DNA of 64,000 bases from Jackrogersella multiformis (GCA_902806575.1 CADCXD010000002.1:3286001-3350000); one strand, 5' to 3'. Positions 1-15,345 are shown, counted from the stretch's first letter. Numbers and translations are program-made. Notes: generated by a model not told the origin, from the sequence alone.

Positions 1-3000
1 AGTTAATATCTTAGTTAATAACATAATTATAATAATAAATATAATAAATAATATTAATTATAACTTAATTTTTATAATATTTTTTTTATAATTTATGAAG
101 ATGTTATGTATATTTCTTATAATTATTATAGTTTTAATAATATTTATTAAAAACTTCTTTATTAACTATTATTATGTTTTAAGAATTAAATGGATTTCTA
201 TGGTTAATATATATTATTATTATAATTATTAACTTATATTTATTATTACTTATTATAAAGGGTTAATATTTAAAAAAATCTTATCGTTATTATTAATTAT
301 TATAATCGTTATCTTATTAATTATAACTTTTTAAAATTTTAGTTTTATATTATAATTTTTATATATTAATTAAATTAATCTAATTAGCTTTAATTTATTA
401 TATAATTGTTTTAAAGAAAATCTTAACGTCTTTCTTTATGTTTTTATTCATATAAGATACCTTAAATATATTCTTATTAAGGATCTTAAAGAATATTTTA
501 ATAATTATTTTTATCTTTTAATTAATAGCTTTACCTTATTAATTTATCTCTTTAAATTAATTTTAAATTGTGTAATAAAAGATTATTATTAAAGGAATTC
601 CATATATTAAAATCTTTAATAATGTTTTAATAATTAAGATGGTATTAAATTATAAACGAAACGATACTATTTTTATTATTTTTACATAATATATTTTAAA
701 ATTAATAATATTTATTAAATATTTATTATTATTATTTTAAATAAATAATTTATTTTAAAAAATTTATTGTTATTAAAATTTATTACCATTTTATATTTTA
801 ATAATCTTAAATATTTTATTAATAATTATTATTTATTTATTATTAAATAAATATTAATAAATTTATTTAAATATTGAATTAATAATCTTTTTAATTAAAA
901 CCTTAAAAGGGTTAAAGATTGGTTTCTTTATAAAAAATATTATAAAATAAAAGGTAAATAAAAAACTTCTTATAAAATTAAAATTTATAAAAGAAAAAGG
1001 AAAAAGAAAAAAACATTTTTTATAAAAAAGAATTTTTTTTAATAAAAGTAAGTAAAAAAATATTTATATAAATAAAAAATATAAATATAAGTAAGTATAT
1101 TATGCCTTATTATTATTAAGTAAATATTAAAATATTTAATTCTTTTTTAAAATAAAAATTTTAATGGTAATTATAATTATTGTTTTAATTATAATTACCT
1201 AATGATTTATAATTTACTTACGCTTTTTCTTATCTTTTTAACGTTATCCATAATTTATATTTTTTATATTATAATAAATCTTAACTTTATAACTTTTAAT
1301 AATCTTTTTATTAAAATTATAAATTATAATTTTAATAATTTTCTTAGTAGTATTAATAGTTAAGTAAGAGGAATTAGTTAATTATTATTAGTATAATTTA
1401 ATAATATATTTTCGATAAGTTGTTTTTTAATACTTATACGATTATTTTATTGTTTAATATATGTTGTTGCTTATTTATAACTGGTTATATTAGTTTGTTA
1501 ATTAATTTTAAAGGTATATTATTAAGGGTTTATATATTTTAAAAAAAATATATATTAAGGGATTATAATCTATTAATATATTTAATATAAAATCAATTAA
1601 GTGATAAAAGATATTTCTTATTATAATGATTTAATAATATTATTATATTTTAAATAAATAAATTTTTTAAATATTATTAATTAAAAGTTAATAAATAATA
1701 TTTTTATTATACAAGATATTTAAAGATAAAATATCCTCCTTATTTATTTATTTATTAATTTAATAACTTTTTAATCTTATATAATACTTAATTATTATCG
1801 TTTCTTTTTATAATAATTTGACTTAATTACGGTTATTTTTTTACGTAAAGATCTTTTTTTAAAAACATCTTAAATAATTAATTTATTAATATAACCTCAT
1901 AAATTTATTAATTATTGAATAATTTAAACTTATGTATAAATTTATTAATTTATTTTAAAATTAATAATAATTTAATACGTTATATTGATTATTTATAAGG
2001 CAATTTACCTAATAATATATAATCTTTATATAATTTAAAATAAATTTTTTTTTAAAAAAAAGATAAGATTATATTTTAAATCGTAATAAACTTTTATTTC
2101 GGTAGCTATAAAATTAATATATTCTTTTATTTCTTTTTAATAATATTATTTTAATATATTATAGTTAATTATATTCTTTAATACCTTTAATAAAGTAATA
2201 ATAATTTATGGCTTAAAGTTATATATTAATTTATTAAGTAACTTATTGGTTATTAATAATTTAATATTATTAAGGTTATATTATAACGTTAAGATTATCT
2301 TTAATTACGGTATATTATTTAATAAATAATGATGACGGATTATTATCTTAACTTTATAATTATATTGTTTTATTATATTATTAATTTAAAGATAATAATT
2401 TATTAATATTGTTAACAATATTTTAAATTAAGTAAATTACGTTTATTATATTTTATTATTAAATTTATATATAATTATTATTATTATATTAAAATAAATA
2501 AATCTTTTAATGAATTATATATATTTTTTATTTAAAACCTTTAATAAACTTATGATAAAATTTTAAGTTATTATATGGAATGGTTATAACGGTAAATTTA
2601 TAGGTTTTAATTTATTATAATAATTAGGATAATATTTAATATATTCTTAAATCTTTTATAAAAAGTTACAAATATAAATCGATTTTAATTTATAAAACAT
2701 TTATTTCGATTTAAAGTAATATTTTAAATTATGAATTTTATTAAATAGCTTATATATATAAATTAAGAAAATTTTTAATTAGCGTAAACCATTTAATATA
2801 ATATAATATATAAAACTATTTTATAATTTATATTAAAACCATTTAATTATATCCTTACCTTTATTAACTTTTTAAAAAATAATACATAAATAATTTAATT
2901 ATTTATTATAATTATATCCTTTTAATATCTTCTTCTTAAACTTATTATTTAACGTAAATTTAATAAATATATAAATAAATTTATCTAAAATATTTTTAAA

Positions 3001-6000
3001 AGTTAATTTCGTTTTGTTTTTTTAATTTGTTAGATTTTTTATATTATTTTATATTAATAAATAAAATAATATATCTAAAATTAAATTTAATCTTTTAAAA
3101 ATATAATAAACGTTAAAATTAAATTAAATTAAATATATTAAAGTAATTATTAATTTATAATTTATTTTATTTATATCTGCCATTTTGAATATTATTTAAT
3201 TAATAATATTTTTCATCGCACTATAATCTATTAAAATAATAATTAATTAAATATAAAATTATAACTAAACTTTATAATGCTTATAAACCTAAATTAAATA
3301 AATAATTTTTAATTTTATTACTTTATATTATAATTTAACTTTTATTAAAACTTTTAATAAAAATATAATTAAACAAATTATATTAATTTTTATATTAATT
3401 TTATTTTAAAGTACATTCATATAAAATATTATAACATTATTAATAGATACTTTAATAAAGTTTTAAAAAGGCTTTAATTTTTAATCTATTAATTATTACG
3501 TAAAGATTAAAGAATTCTTAAATCTTATTAACGTAACGATAAAAACTTTCTTTCCTTACATCTTTTAAACAATTTCCTTTTAACGTAATAATAAGTAAAT
3601 ATTAATTAAAATATTTTTATTTAATAACCTAAAATTAATAATCATTTAATCCTTTTCCTTACCATTAATAAATCTTTAAATAATAAAATAAAGATAACTA
3701 AACAATATAACTATCTTTTACCAATCCATTTTAGCTTAATTATACATTTAATCAAAAATTTTATTAAGAAATTCTTTATCTTATATATTTAATAAATAGA
3801 TATATTTAAATTTATACGTTTTTTACCAACCATTAATTAAATCGATTATTATTATTTTTTCTTTTAATATATTAATAATACCATAATCGCATTAAATATT
3901 ACATTTATTTACCAAAACAGATAATTATTAAATAAAGAAAAGATTAAAATTACAAATATATATACCTTTCTTAATTACAAATTCTAAACCATTTTTAAGT
4001 TTAAATACACTTAAAGTTAATATATTCGCTTTAATAAAACCTTATTTTATTTTTAATAATAATTATAGATTAATAAAAGATTTATTAATTAATACTAAGG
4101 CTTTTAATATTTTATTATTTAAATTAAAATTTATTAATAAATTATTTTCCTTATATTAAAACATTATATATACTTATATTAAATTAGCTTTTTTTTATAA
4201 AATATTTACAATTTTTTCTTTAATAATTTCTTTAATTACTCCGATTTTAATATTACGTCATAAAATTATAAGCTTATTAAATATATTTAAAAAAACAATT
4301 CCCTTAAGTATATTGACATTATAAATATTATTTATTATACTTTTTATTTTAACGTAGAAAATAAAATCTTTTTTACGTAATAAATTAAAATAATATATTA
4401 AAATAAGTATTATTATTTTAGTAAGAATAAGAAATCGATTTATAATTAAAATTTATTATTATATTTAACCTTTTAAATGATAATATTTTATAAATATTTA
4501 AACTTTAAAATATAATATTAAAATTATATATATTTTATTATAATTTATAATTACGCTATATTCTCTTAAGAAATCATTTCCCATTAATAAATTAAGTTAA
4601 AGATTTAAATAATTAATTTATACTTTTATTAAGATTTAAACTTAAACTTATCGTTTATATATTATTTTCCTTTAGAATTTAATTAAAAATCTAACCTTAA
4701 TCTTTATAAGTAATCTTCTTAATATCACTCTTTATATATATATATAAATTTATTTAATTTAAACATTTCGTAATTTTTAATAAAATCTTTTAATCATTTT
4801 TTATTTACTATTTAATTAAATACATTAATATTTATATATATTATTAATTTTTATTTTAATTTATTTAATATGTTTACTTTTAAGCTTATATACTTTATTA
4901 ATCTTTTACTTAAAAATAAAAAAATAATATTTTTAACTTTCACATTTATTAATTATAAGAATAAAAATACCACATTTTTTAATTATATTATTTATATCTC
5001 CGGTCTTACTTATTTTTAAATAAAGTAAACATTAATAACTTTCTTAATTTTAGATTAAATCTTTATCGTTTATCTCACTTTTTAAAATAATTAAGTTTAA
5101 TATTAAATATTTTTAATATATATATTTCTTTATAATTAATAATTTATTTATTAAATATTCCTTTATTAAAAAATAACTATTTATTTATAAATCCTTGTTA
5201 TTTTCTTTACAATTTATTTTATTTTATTCGTACTTAACTTTACTTTATAAATATATATTATTATTAAGATAATTTCTTATCTTCCCTTATCGTTTTTAAT
5301 AAAAATAAGTATAATTATTATAATAATTATAAACATTATAACCACATTTACAATCATAATAACAATAGCCTTATTAATTATCACCTTAACGTTTATTATC
5401 TCGATTATTATTATATCGATTACGACTTCGATCGTAACTTTAATTGCGATTATAACTTTAATCACAGCTATTATTACGACAATCTTCTCTTTAATTATAA
5501 TCATTAAAATTATAATCGTTTTAATATTAATTAAAACCATATCGTTATTAATTATAACCATCCCGTTAATTATACCTATCATTATAATAACCTTAATCGC
5601 CTTAATAAACTTTTAATTAATTAATATAAAATACCATATTATTATAATTATAATAAGTAAATTAAATATCTTTAAATAATTTAATATTATTTAAAAAATA
5701 TTTCGAATAAACATATTATTAAATATTATATAAAGCTTAATATTAACTTTTAAATTTTTATTTTTTTTCGCTAACATTTATTTACGCTATATTAATTATT
5801 TCTTATTTAAATACTTAAAATAAATATTTATAATTATTATAATTAATTTTAAATTAATAATACTTACTGCTTTAAATTTTAAATTTAACTTATTATAAAT
5901 TATTATCATCTGTTATACATTCATAATTAATATAAATATTGAATAATTAAGTCTTAATAAATATATTTTTAAAATAAAGTTTTAAAATATATTTTACTTT

Positions 6001-7650
6001 TTTAAAAAATAGTAAAACTTTTAACATATAAATTTTATATTAATCAAATAATGTTTTAAAAATATACTTTATATCGTTTTACATTTTTTACTTTTCCTTA
6101 ATAAATACTTAATTTATCCACCAATTTTATAAATCTCCATAAAATAATTTATAAAGATTACCCTTGATTTTTATAATTTTTATAATTTTTTAATAAATTA
6201 CTTAAATAAAATCTATTTATATATAAATATTACGTTAATACATATAATTACCTTTAATAAAAGAATTATATATTACTATAAACCCATTTATATCCGCCAT
6301 AAAATAATTAATATTATGAATTATTTAATCTTTTAATATTAACTAATAAATAACTCGCCTTATCTTTTTATAATTATATAAATATTAAAACGTTATTAAC
6401 TAAACCATTAAACAACTTATTAACAACTTAACGTTTAATCATGAATAAAATTATAACTCATTCCATAATATATATTTAAAATTTATATATTGATCCAAAA
6501 ATAAAATTAATTAATAAAGGCTATAATTATTAAATAACCCAGAATAATTATTAAAATTATTATACGTTATATTCTTATGCTATAAATTAATAAAAACTAT
6601 AATAACGTTAATAATATTAAAAGAATTAATTATTAAAAATTAAATAATAAAAAAATTTAATAATTAATTAAGTTAATCACTTCCCTTATTAATAATATTA
6701 TAAGATTAAAATCGATTAAAAATTAATTAATATTAAACTAATAAATAAAAAATTAATCTTATCGATTGATACATAAAAATAATTAGGGTAAAAATTTAAT
6801 ATTAAAATTAATATTAATCTTTAAGTAAGAATTTCCAAATTTAATAAAATAAATTATAATACAATTTTTAACGCTTTATTAAATGTGTATTTAAACTTTT
6901 AAGGATTTAACACTTATTAAAAATTATAAAATAACATTTCTACTATAAAATTCTATGTAATATAAGAACCTTATATTAATAAAAAAATTAATCTTATATT
7001 TAATAATATATTTACATAGAATAATAAATTATTTATACACGATTAATATAACTTTTATATTATTAAAAAACTTCAATAATTTCAATAAAAATAATAACTT
7101 ATAAAACATTATCGTTATTAAAATTTAAAATTATAAAAAAGGAAAAAACGTAATTAATTAAAAAAACTTAATTTTATTAAAATAACGTTAATATATATAT
7201 TATAATATCATAAAATAATAATAATATAATCAAATTTGATTAATAAAAAAAAAGGTAAGAATTATTAAATAAAAATGAAATAAAATAACAAAAAGAATAA
7301 TTATAAAATATGTAAGGTTTAATAATGTTTAAAATTTAATAATTATTAATTAAATTTTTGCCACGTTAACTTATCGTAATTAATTAGTTTTAAGGTTTTA
7401 TTAATTAATTAAAAGTTTAATTAATTTAACGGTAAGGTATAAATTATTACGATGTAATAAAAGCGAGATATTATTATATATTATATACTAATAAGTCAGA
7501 ATAAAGGTTTTAAAATAATTATTCTTCTTAAGAATAAAAGCAAAGTTAATATTATAAAGTAAAGTTAATAGGTACAAAGCACAGACCACTCTTAACGCAC
7601 AGGCTATTACTTTAAGCACAAACCATGTAGCTATGGCTCCTTATAATTAA
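1..7650 (-). mobile_element. LTR retrotransposon copy A, RIP-degraded, cut by window edge
   Basis: This is a minus-strand copy of the family whose fullest member is copy C. Its reverse complement aligns by eye with copy C along most of its length: positions 200-350 match 30,950-31,090, positions 3,440-3,545 match the region near 27,450-27,550, and the low-complexity stretch at 5,277-5,582 matches 25,339-25,563. Its 5' LTR lies at about 7,475-7,650. By comparison with copy C about 0.5 kb, including the 3' LTR, should lie to the left of position 1. Every possible protein frame is broken by many stops. A superfamily cannot be assigned safely; a faint RNase H-like trace is described under copy C. 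Confidence 0.75.
7475..7650 (-). repeat. 5' LTR of copy A with a GC-richer patch
   Basis: The reverse complement matches the LTRs near 15,175, 20,725, 22,809, 31,615, 33,631 and 41,670 (shared words: ATAATTATATGGTTTA, TTATTAACTTTA, CTTTTATTCTTAA). Positions about 7,561-7,640 keep far more G and C than any other LTR copy, so they may show the least mutated version of this LTR. The exact ends are uncertain by several bases. Confidence 0.65.
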
Positions 7651-7749
7651 GATTTTTTTAATTACGTTTAACTTATTATTTATAATAATAACTTTTAATT
7701 TATTAACCAAAAATTTAAATAATATAATTAATAAAATATTAAAACATAA

Positions 7750-8320
7750 TTTTTTTAATAAAATATAAACCTTATATTATTATATATATTAAATAATTCA
7801 TTAATATATTTTTTATATAATTTCTTAATATTACTAAATATTATTATATTATTAATATATACTTTAATAAAATGTTAAAAAAGCATTAATTTTTAATTTA
7901 TAAATCGTTACGTAAAAATAAAAGAATTTTTAAATTTTATTAACGTAACGTTAAAAACTTTTAAATTTCTTAATAATAATAATATTATTTTATTTTTATA
8001 CTTAAACGTAATAAATAATTAATAAAAAAATAAAGTTTTATTTATAACGTTAAAAAAACTTGTTATATTTTTAAACGATTTTTTAATACGATAATAAATA
8101 AATATTAATTAAAATATTTTTATTTAATAATTTAAAGTTAATAATTATTTAATTATTATTATTATTATTAATAAATCTTTTAATAATAAAATAAGAATAA
8201 TTGAACGATATAATTATTTTTTATTAATTTATTTTACCTTAATTATATATTTAATTAAAAAATTTACTAAATTTTATTTATTTTATATAGTTAATAAATA
8301 TATATATCTTATAAGGTTTA
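7750..8320 (-). mobile_element. Fragment E of the same LTR retrotransposon family
   Basis: Positions 7,850-8,330 align with copy A at about 3,430-3,830 in the same orientation, including the shared words CGTTACGTAAA, TTTTATTAACGTAACG and TAAATATTAATTAAAATATTTTTATTTAATAA (in parts). No LTR is visible at either end, so this is a truncated internal piece, probably left by a partly deleted copy. It is as strongly mutated as its neighbours and has no coding capacity. Confidence 0.6.
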
Positions 8321-9615
8321 TGTTAAATTAATACTTAATATAATTTTTTTTAATTAGAATTAATTATATTAAATTATATTATTATTATTTATATTTTAAA
8401 CGTATAATATATTTATTAATGATTTATTAATATGTTTTATTACGCGATTTATATATATAATTTTTAATAATATACTTTTCCTCGATTTTTTATCCTTATT
8501 AGTCTTTTAAACGTTAAGAATTCAAACCATTATTTTGTCTTATTTATAATCATTATTTAATTATAAAATTTAAAAACTTTTAATATGTAATTTACTTAAC
8601 TTAAATAACTTTTTATATTTTTTATTAACTTTTAACATTATACTTACGTTACATATTTTTTATTATTTAAATTTATTTAAATTTAAAATAAAAATCTCAT
8701 ATTTATAAAAGGTTTTTATTATTATAATGTAAATTGTTATTTATTTATTATACTTTTATATTAATTTTATAACTTTTTAAAATCTTTAAAACGTAAAATT
8801 TATAAAAAAAAATAACCTTACCTTAATTTTTTATATAAAAACATTTATAATATTTTAGATAAAAAAAACCTTTTTAATATGTATATTCCTTATATAATTT
8901 TATATTATATTAATATAATTGCTTTTTTATATATATTAACATTATTAAATGTTATAATTAAAAATAGCTAAATAAAACGAAATATTTAAAATTAAAAATT
9001 AATTTTTAAATTTTTTTAAATTACCTTAAATAAAAAAAATCGTTAAATTTATCATAATATGAATTAATAATAAAATCACATTTATAAAAATAAAAATATA
9101 TAAATATATAAAAAAAATCTTTAATAAAATATAAACTTTTATTTTAAATTTAAAGAATTACTATAAAAATAAAAATAAAAATATTATTTTAAAAATAAAT
9201 ATAATAAATAATTGAATAAAATTATTATTATAAAAAGATTATAAAAGATAAATAAAATAAAACTTATAACGTTAATTAATTAATTTATAAATAAATTTTA
9301 ATTTTTTATAAAACTTAAAATAATAACGTTAAAATATTTAATTTAAAATTTAAAAATTCTTAAAATTATATATTTATCGATTACGTTAATTGTTTTTATA
9401 TAAATCTTATTATTAAATATAATAATAAAAGATATTTTTTTTTCTTTACATTATTAAATAAAATATTTAAATATTTAAAGAAACTATTTTACTTAAACTT
9501 AAATATAACATTTATTTTATTTATATTTATTATATTAGATATTATAAAATTAATTAAAAATAATAATATTATTTATATATATATTTAAAAAAAGCTTTAA
9601 TACGTACGTACTTTA

Positions 9616-9782
9616 ATGCGACTTTATAAAGGTCTCTACATTAAATAAATATATATACCTTATATCTTAAATTAAATAAGTAAAATAAGGACTTTTAATC
9701 CTTATTTTATTTCTCGCTCGTTTTAAGATAACGAAAAAACTATTAATCTTATATATTAAAACATACCTTATAAAGTTCGTAT
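9616..9782 (+). mobile_element. MITE copy 1 (167 bp)
   Basis: This copy starts with ATGCGACTTTATAAAGG and ends with ATAAAGTTCGTAT, imperfect inverted ends, and is flanked by TA on both sides (9,614-9,615 and 9,783-9,784). It carries the family's internal palindrome around the AAATAAG/CTTATTTT words. It has no coding capacity. The TA duplication and size suggest a non-autonomous Tc1/mariner-type element. Confidence 0.85.
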
Positions 9783-9949
9783 TAATATTAAAGGGATAAT
9801 ATTAATAATAATAATTAAAATAATTAAAATTATAATAAATTTTACGTTTATATAAATATATAAAAATATTAAAGGTTTTTTTATTAATATAAGTTTTTTA
9901 AAAAATAAACGTTATACATATTATAACGTTTATATTATTAAACGTATTA

Positions 9950-10107
9950 TCGTTTATTAAAGGTATAACAATAAGATTAATAATTTTTCTGTTATTTTAA
10001 AACGGGCGAAAAATAAAATAAAGATTAAAAGTCTTTATTTAATTTATTTAATTTAAAGTATAAAGTATATATCTTCATTTAATATAAAAACTTTTATAAA
10101 GTTACAT
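9950..10107 (-). mobile_element. MITE copy 2 (minus orientation)
   Basis: The internal part (AAAACGGGCGAAAAATAAAATAAAG and onward, in pieces) and the right end TTATAAAGTTACAT followed by TA match the family in reverse. The left end is decayed (TCGTTTATTAAAGG), so its first base is approximate. Confidence 0.75.
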
Positions 10108-11652
10108 TAATAATATTAAATATTTTTAATAACTTATTTATAAAATTAATTATAAATAATAATTTTTTATTACTTATTATAAATAATAAAAAGTTAAATA
10201 TTTAATAAAAAGATTTATAATATAATTTAACGATATTTTTTATTATAATAATTAAAACATATAAAATAAATTATATTTTTTTATTTAATTAATTTATTAT
10301 AAAAAAAGTATTATATTTATATTTATGTTACGATATTAATTTAAAATGTATTACGATATATTATTACATATATAAAAGTATAAATAATAAATGTAAAAAT
10401 TTAAATATTTTATTTTTAAATTATTTAATAATTTATAAATATAATTATTAATATTAAATATAATAAATTAACTTTTATTTAAAATAAAACGTTTTAACTT
10501 TAAATATTTATATTTTAAAAAATCGTTATCGGCTTTATTTTATATATTTTAAAGTTAAATTTTTTTTTAATAATTTATTTATAAGGTTTATTCTTAAAAT
10601 TAAAAAGGTTAATATTTTTTTAATTATATTATAACAATTTTTATCGTATTTTATTAAAAAATATAAATTAAAATATTATTATTATTTTTATAATTTATCG
10701 TTTCATTTTTTATATTTTAAAATTATTTTATTTTTATAATAATATTTTCATAATAATACTTTATTTAATTAATTAATATATAATAATTAAATTATATTAA
10801 ATTAAATTTTTTTTTAATTTTATTATTAATTTAATAATTTTTTTATATTAAAATATTTTACAATTTAATAATTTATTATTATTATAAAAAGTTCTTTATT
10901 ATAAATATTATAATTATATTTAGCCCTTTATATAATATTAAAAAAATTAAGGTTTGTTATAATAACGTTTTAATTATTATATTATTTAATATATTAATTT
11001 TCACGATAATTTTTAAAATATAATTAAAATAATATAATATTAAAATATAAATTAATTTATATTTAAATTTAATAAAAATTTATTAACATTTTTTATTTAA
11101 TTAAAATATTTACTTTTTTAAAAAATTTAATAATAATTAAGTTATTTATATATATATAAACTTTTTATAAAAATTATATTTTTTTATATTTTTTAATTCT
11201 TTTTATTTAATAATAATTTTAATTTTTAATAAGTTTATAATAATTTTATTTATTTTAACAATAAAGTTATTTAAATATAATAATAGAACATTACGAAGTT
11301 TTAATATAATTAATTAAAAAAAGTCTTGTTAAAATTAAGTTATTATTAAAATATTATATTAATATATTTAATATATTTTTTTAAAAAATTAAAAATTGTT
11401 AATATATTGTTAAAATTTATAAATTTATTAATTAATTTAAAAGATAATATTTTATATTTATATAATTTATATTTAATTTTAAATATAATTAGTTTTTTAA
11501 TTTTAAAATTAAAATTAATATTTTTATTTTATTTTACGGGGTATTATTATAAATATATTAATTTTTTTTATTCTTAATTAATTTATTAATCTTTATAAAA
11601 TTTATTTTTTTAATAAATAATTATTTTATTATATATATAAATAAAATTATTA

Positions 11653-11769
11653 ATATAGGCTTTATAAAGGTATATATAATATATAAGATTAATGGTTTTT
11701 TTATTCTTTTTAAATAAACGAAAAATAAAATATAAAATATATATTTTTATTTATATATAATTTTTATAT
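11653..11769 (-). mobile_element. MITE copy 3, shortened
   Basis: The left end ATATAGGCTTTATAAAGG preceded by TA and the ATATAAGATTAATGGTTTTT segment match the family in reverse. The middle palindrome is largely lost, leaving about 117 bp. The right end is approximate. Confidence 0.65.
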
Positions 11770-12065
11770 TATTTAAAAACGTTTCATTTTATTTAATAAT
11801 ATTTTTATTAATTATAATTTAAATATATATTTAAAAAACGGTTTTTTATTTTTATTTTTTCTTAACTTTAATTTAATCATTTTTAACGACTTTTTTATTT
11901 TTTATAATTCCGATATAAATAAAATATGTTTTTATTATTTTTTAAAAGTAAATATTTAAAAGGTTTAAATTTATAACTTTTATTTTTTAACATATATATT
12001 AATAAAAAATATTTTATTTATTAATTTTTATTTTATATTTTAACCTTTAAAAATATCTCATTTTA

Positions 12066-12232
12066 ATGTAACATTATAAAGGTCCTTTCATTAAATAAAG
12101 ATATTTACCTTATACTTTAAATTAAATAAATAAAATAAAGACTTTTAATCCTTATTTTATTTCTTGCCCGTTTTAAAATAACAGAAAAACCATTAATTTT
12201 ATATATTAAAACATACTTTATAAGGTTTATAC
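12066..12232 (+). mobile_element. MITE copy 4 (167 bp)
   Basis: This is a full-length plus-oriented copy beginning ATGTAACATTATAAAGG, with the conserved core CTTGCCCGTTTTAAAATAAC. It is preceded by TA; the right flank is CA rather than TA, probably after mutation or an uncertain last base. Confidence 0.8.
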
Positions 12233-14731
12233 CACATTTATATTCATTTATTAACTTAATTAAAATTTTAAAAATAATAATTTATATTATATCGATATAT
12301 ATTTAATAAGTGTTAAATTGTTTTTTATTAATAATAATATTTTATTTTATATTCATAATTATTATTAATACGTATAATATAATTTTTTAAAATATAAAAA
12401 TTCATAAAAAATAATATATTAATTAATTATATTAATTATACGTTAAATCTTTTATGTATTAAATTTAAAAGTTTATTATTAATAAAATATTTAAACATAT
12501 TAATATTTTTTTATAAAAAATATTAATAAATATATATCCGTTTGCTTTTATATTTATTAAAAAATTATTAATAATTAAAAAACTTTTATTATTAATTATA
12601 ATATTAATAATTAAAAATTTTTTATTATTAATTATAATATTAATAATTAATAAAGATTTTTTTTTTAAATTTTATTAAAAAAGTTATATAAAAAAGTTTT
12701 ATAATTATTTATTTAATAATACTTTTTTTAAAAAAGGATTTTTATTTTTTAAAGTTAATGTTTTACTTTTATATTTTTTAAATTATGTTTTTTAATTAAT
12801 TTCGTTAAATTTAATTTTAAATAAACTTTAATTTTATAACGTTTTATAATTATTTTATAATTTCTTTTTTAATATTTATTAAATTTATATTTTTTTATAA
12901 TTAAAATAATAACTTTTTTTAATAATAATTTAAGATTATTCATATTTAAATTTTTAAATTTTTAAATGGGTTTTTAATTTTGATTTAAATTATTTTTTCT
13001 AATTATTTTAAATATTCGAAATATTTTAAGATTATTTTTTAAGGTTTTATTATTTTGATGCCTCGTTTTAAATTTTATAAACTTATTATAAAAAAAAAAA
13101 ATTTTAATAAAAATTTTTACGAATTCGTTAAATTAAATTTTAACATTAATAAACGTTAATATTATTAATATTTAAAATTCTAAAAATAACTAATGTTTAA
13201 ACTTTTTTTATACGTATAATTATATTTTTAAAAATATAAAATTTAATTTTAACTTTTATACGTAATTTTTAATCTTATTTTTAAGCTATTTTTATTATCT
13301 TTAAATTAAAATATTTATTATAAAAATCCTTTATTAATATTTATATAATAATAATTTAATTAAAATAGTTTTGTTAAATATAATTTAATTAAAATTATTT
13401 TAAAACGTTTAATCAAATTATTATTTAAATTAACCTTTAATTTATTTATTATTTATTAATATTAATTTTTAAACGTTACCGTATCTTTATTTCTTTTATA
13501 AAAATTAAATATATTTAATTTTTTTTCTTTTTATTATTTACTTTATAATATTAATTTCAAGATTTATTACGATAATTTTTAAAAAAAATTTTAAACGTTA
13601 TTATAAATATACGATTTTATTCATTATATTTCCATAATTTTTATTAAATTATCGATAATACTTTTAGCTTTTTCTTTAACTTTATATTTTAATTCTTTTT
13701 AACTTAAAATTTTTATTATAAACATTTTATTTTTAAATAAAATTTTTAAAAATTATTGAATTAAAGTTTAAATTTATTTCAAAAAATAAATTATATTTTT
13801 ATTTAAAATTTTAACGAAATTTTTTTTTATTACGATAATTTTAATATATTAATAAAATAAACATTCGAAATTTAATTTTTATGAATAATATTTGAATGTA
13901 TTCTTTTATTTTTTTAAATGTAATGAGGTTTATAAAATTATTAATCGTTTTTAATTTTTTTATCGAAACGTTTAATTAAATTTTATAAATTTTATTAAAT
14001 TCTTTATTACTTTTTTTATTAATATAAATCGATATTAGTTTATATTATTTTTAAAAAAAAATTAAAATTTTTTTTTTTAATTTTAAAGTTATTTTTGTTT
14101 TATTATTTTTTAAATTTTTCGATAATACGTTTTTTTAAAATTAAGTTATTAATTTAATAAAATATAAATAGTTTTTTAATAAAGTTTATAATTTTTTAAT
14201 ATAATTTAAATTATCTAAATCGAAAATTTATAAGTTAAATCTTTTTAAATTTATTATATCGTTTATATAAAATTTTTAAGGTTTATATTATTTTTATTAA
14301 CGGATCGTTTTTTAAAAGTAATAAAAATTATTTATATATTTATAAGTATTAATATAATATTATATTTAATTAAGTTAAATAAAAGCTTTATGATTAAATT
14401 TTAATTAAATTAAATTTATATTAATTTATTAAAAAAATAATATAAAATTATAAAGGATTATGAAAATAATTATAGAAGGTAATTAATTAAGCGATTTAAA
14501 TACGATTATATTACGTTTAATAAGGTTATTTTAAAAAATGGTTATATTAAAAAACTTTAAGTTATTTATTTTAATTAATTTTAGATTTTTTTAAGCGGTT
14601 AACGTTTAAATCTTTATCGAAATACTTTTATTATTCTTTTAAATTTTTTTTAATCATTAATTTTTAATAATTTTATATAAAAGTAATTTTAAATATATAT
14701 ATTTATTAATAATTTATATTAAATATAAATA

Positions 14732-14895
14732 ATATAAACTTTATAAGGTATATTTTAATATATAAAATTAATAGTTTTATTATTATTTTAAAATAAATAA
14801 AAAATAAAATAAAGATTAAAAGTTTTTATTTTATTTATTTAATTTAAGGTATAAAGTATATATTTTTATTTAATGTAAGGACTTTTTTAACGGTA
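14732..14895 (-). mobile_element. MITE copy 5
   Basis: This is a minus-oriented copy starting ATATAAACTTTATAAGG after TA, with the core palindrome and the TATATTTTTATTTAATGTAAGG segment. The right end (ACTTTTTTAACGGTA) is altered, so the end is approximate. Confidence 0.75.
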
Positions 14896-15174
14896 AAATT
14901 TATAAAGTATTTATATAAATAATTTTTAATTTTCCGATTTTTTACCGGTTTTTTATTATACATTTATAATTTTTATATTTTGGTAATTACTTATTAATTA
15001 TTATAATTGTATTATATATTTTTTAATTATATATTAATTTTATTAATTTTTATTTATAATTCTGTTTTGAAAATAATTAATAATTACGTTGTAACTTTTT
15101 TCGATTTATACATTGCTTTTTTTAAATTATATATCGTTTTTGTTTAATTATATATTATAAATATTCCGATTATA

Positions 15175-15345
15175 TACTTATAAAAAGCCATAATTACATA
15201 ATTTATAATTAAGATAATAACCTATACGTTAAAGATGGCCCATGCTTTATACTTATTAACTTTACTTCATAATATTAACTTCGCTTTTATTTTTAAAAAT
15301 AATAAATATTTTAAAACTTTTATTTTAACTTATTAATATATAATA
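15175..15345 (+). repeat. 5' LTR of copy B
   Basis: It matches the other LTRs of the family from the TTATAAAAAGCCATAATTA region to the TTATTAATATATAATATATAA region. The ends are approximate. Confidence 0.65.

Larger units (their letters stand above)
8321..15174. repeat. Degraded AT-rich repeat region, unclassified, with five MITE copies
   Basis: Apart from MITE copies 1 to 5, this stretch shows no open frame, LTR or terminal repeat that I can recognise. The part between 12,233 and 14,731 has a somewhat different word content from the A-D retrotransposon family and may be the remains of another transposon. I see nothing else that can be supported. Confidence 0.5.

Noticed and set aside
5277..5582. 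Open frame of 101 codons on the minus strand (and relatives at 19,811, 25,339 and 36,618)
   Set aside because: Products consist almost only of Ile, Asn, Val, Lys and Leu, lie inside RIP-mutated retrotransposon copies and are matched by broken versions in sister copies; chance survival at this composition.
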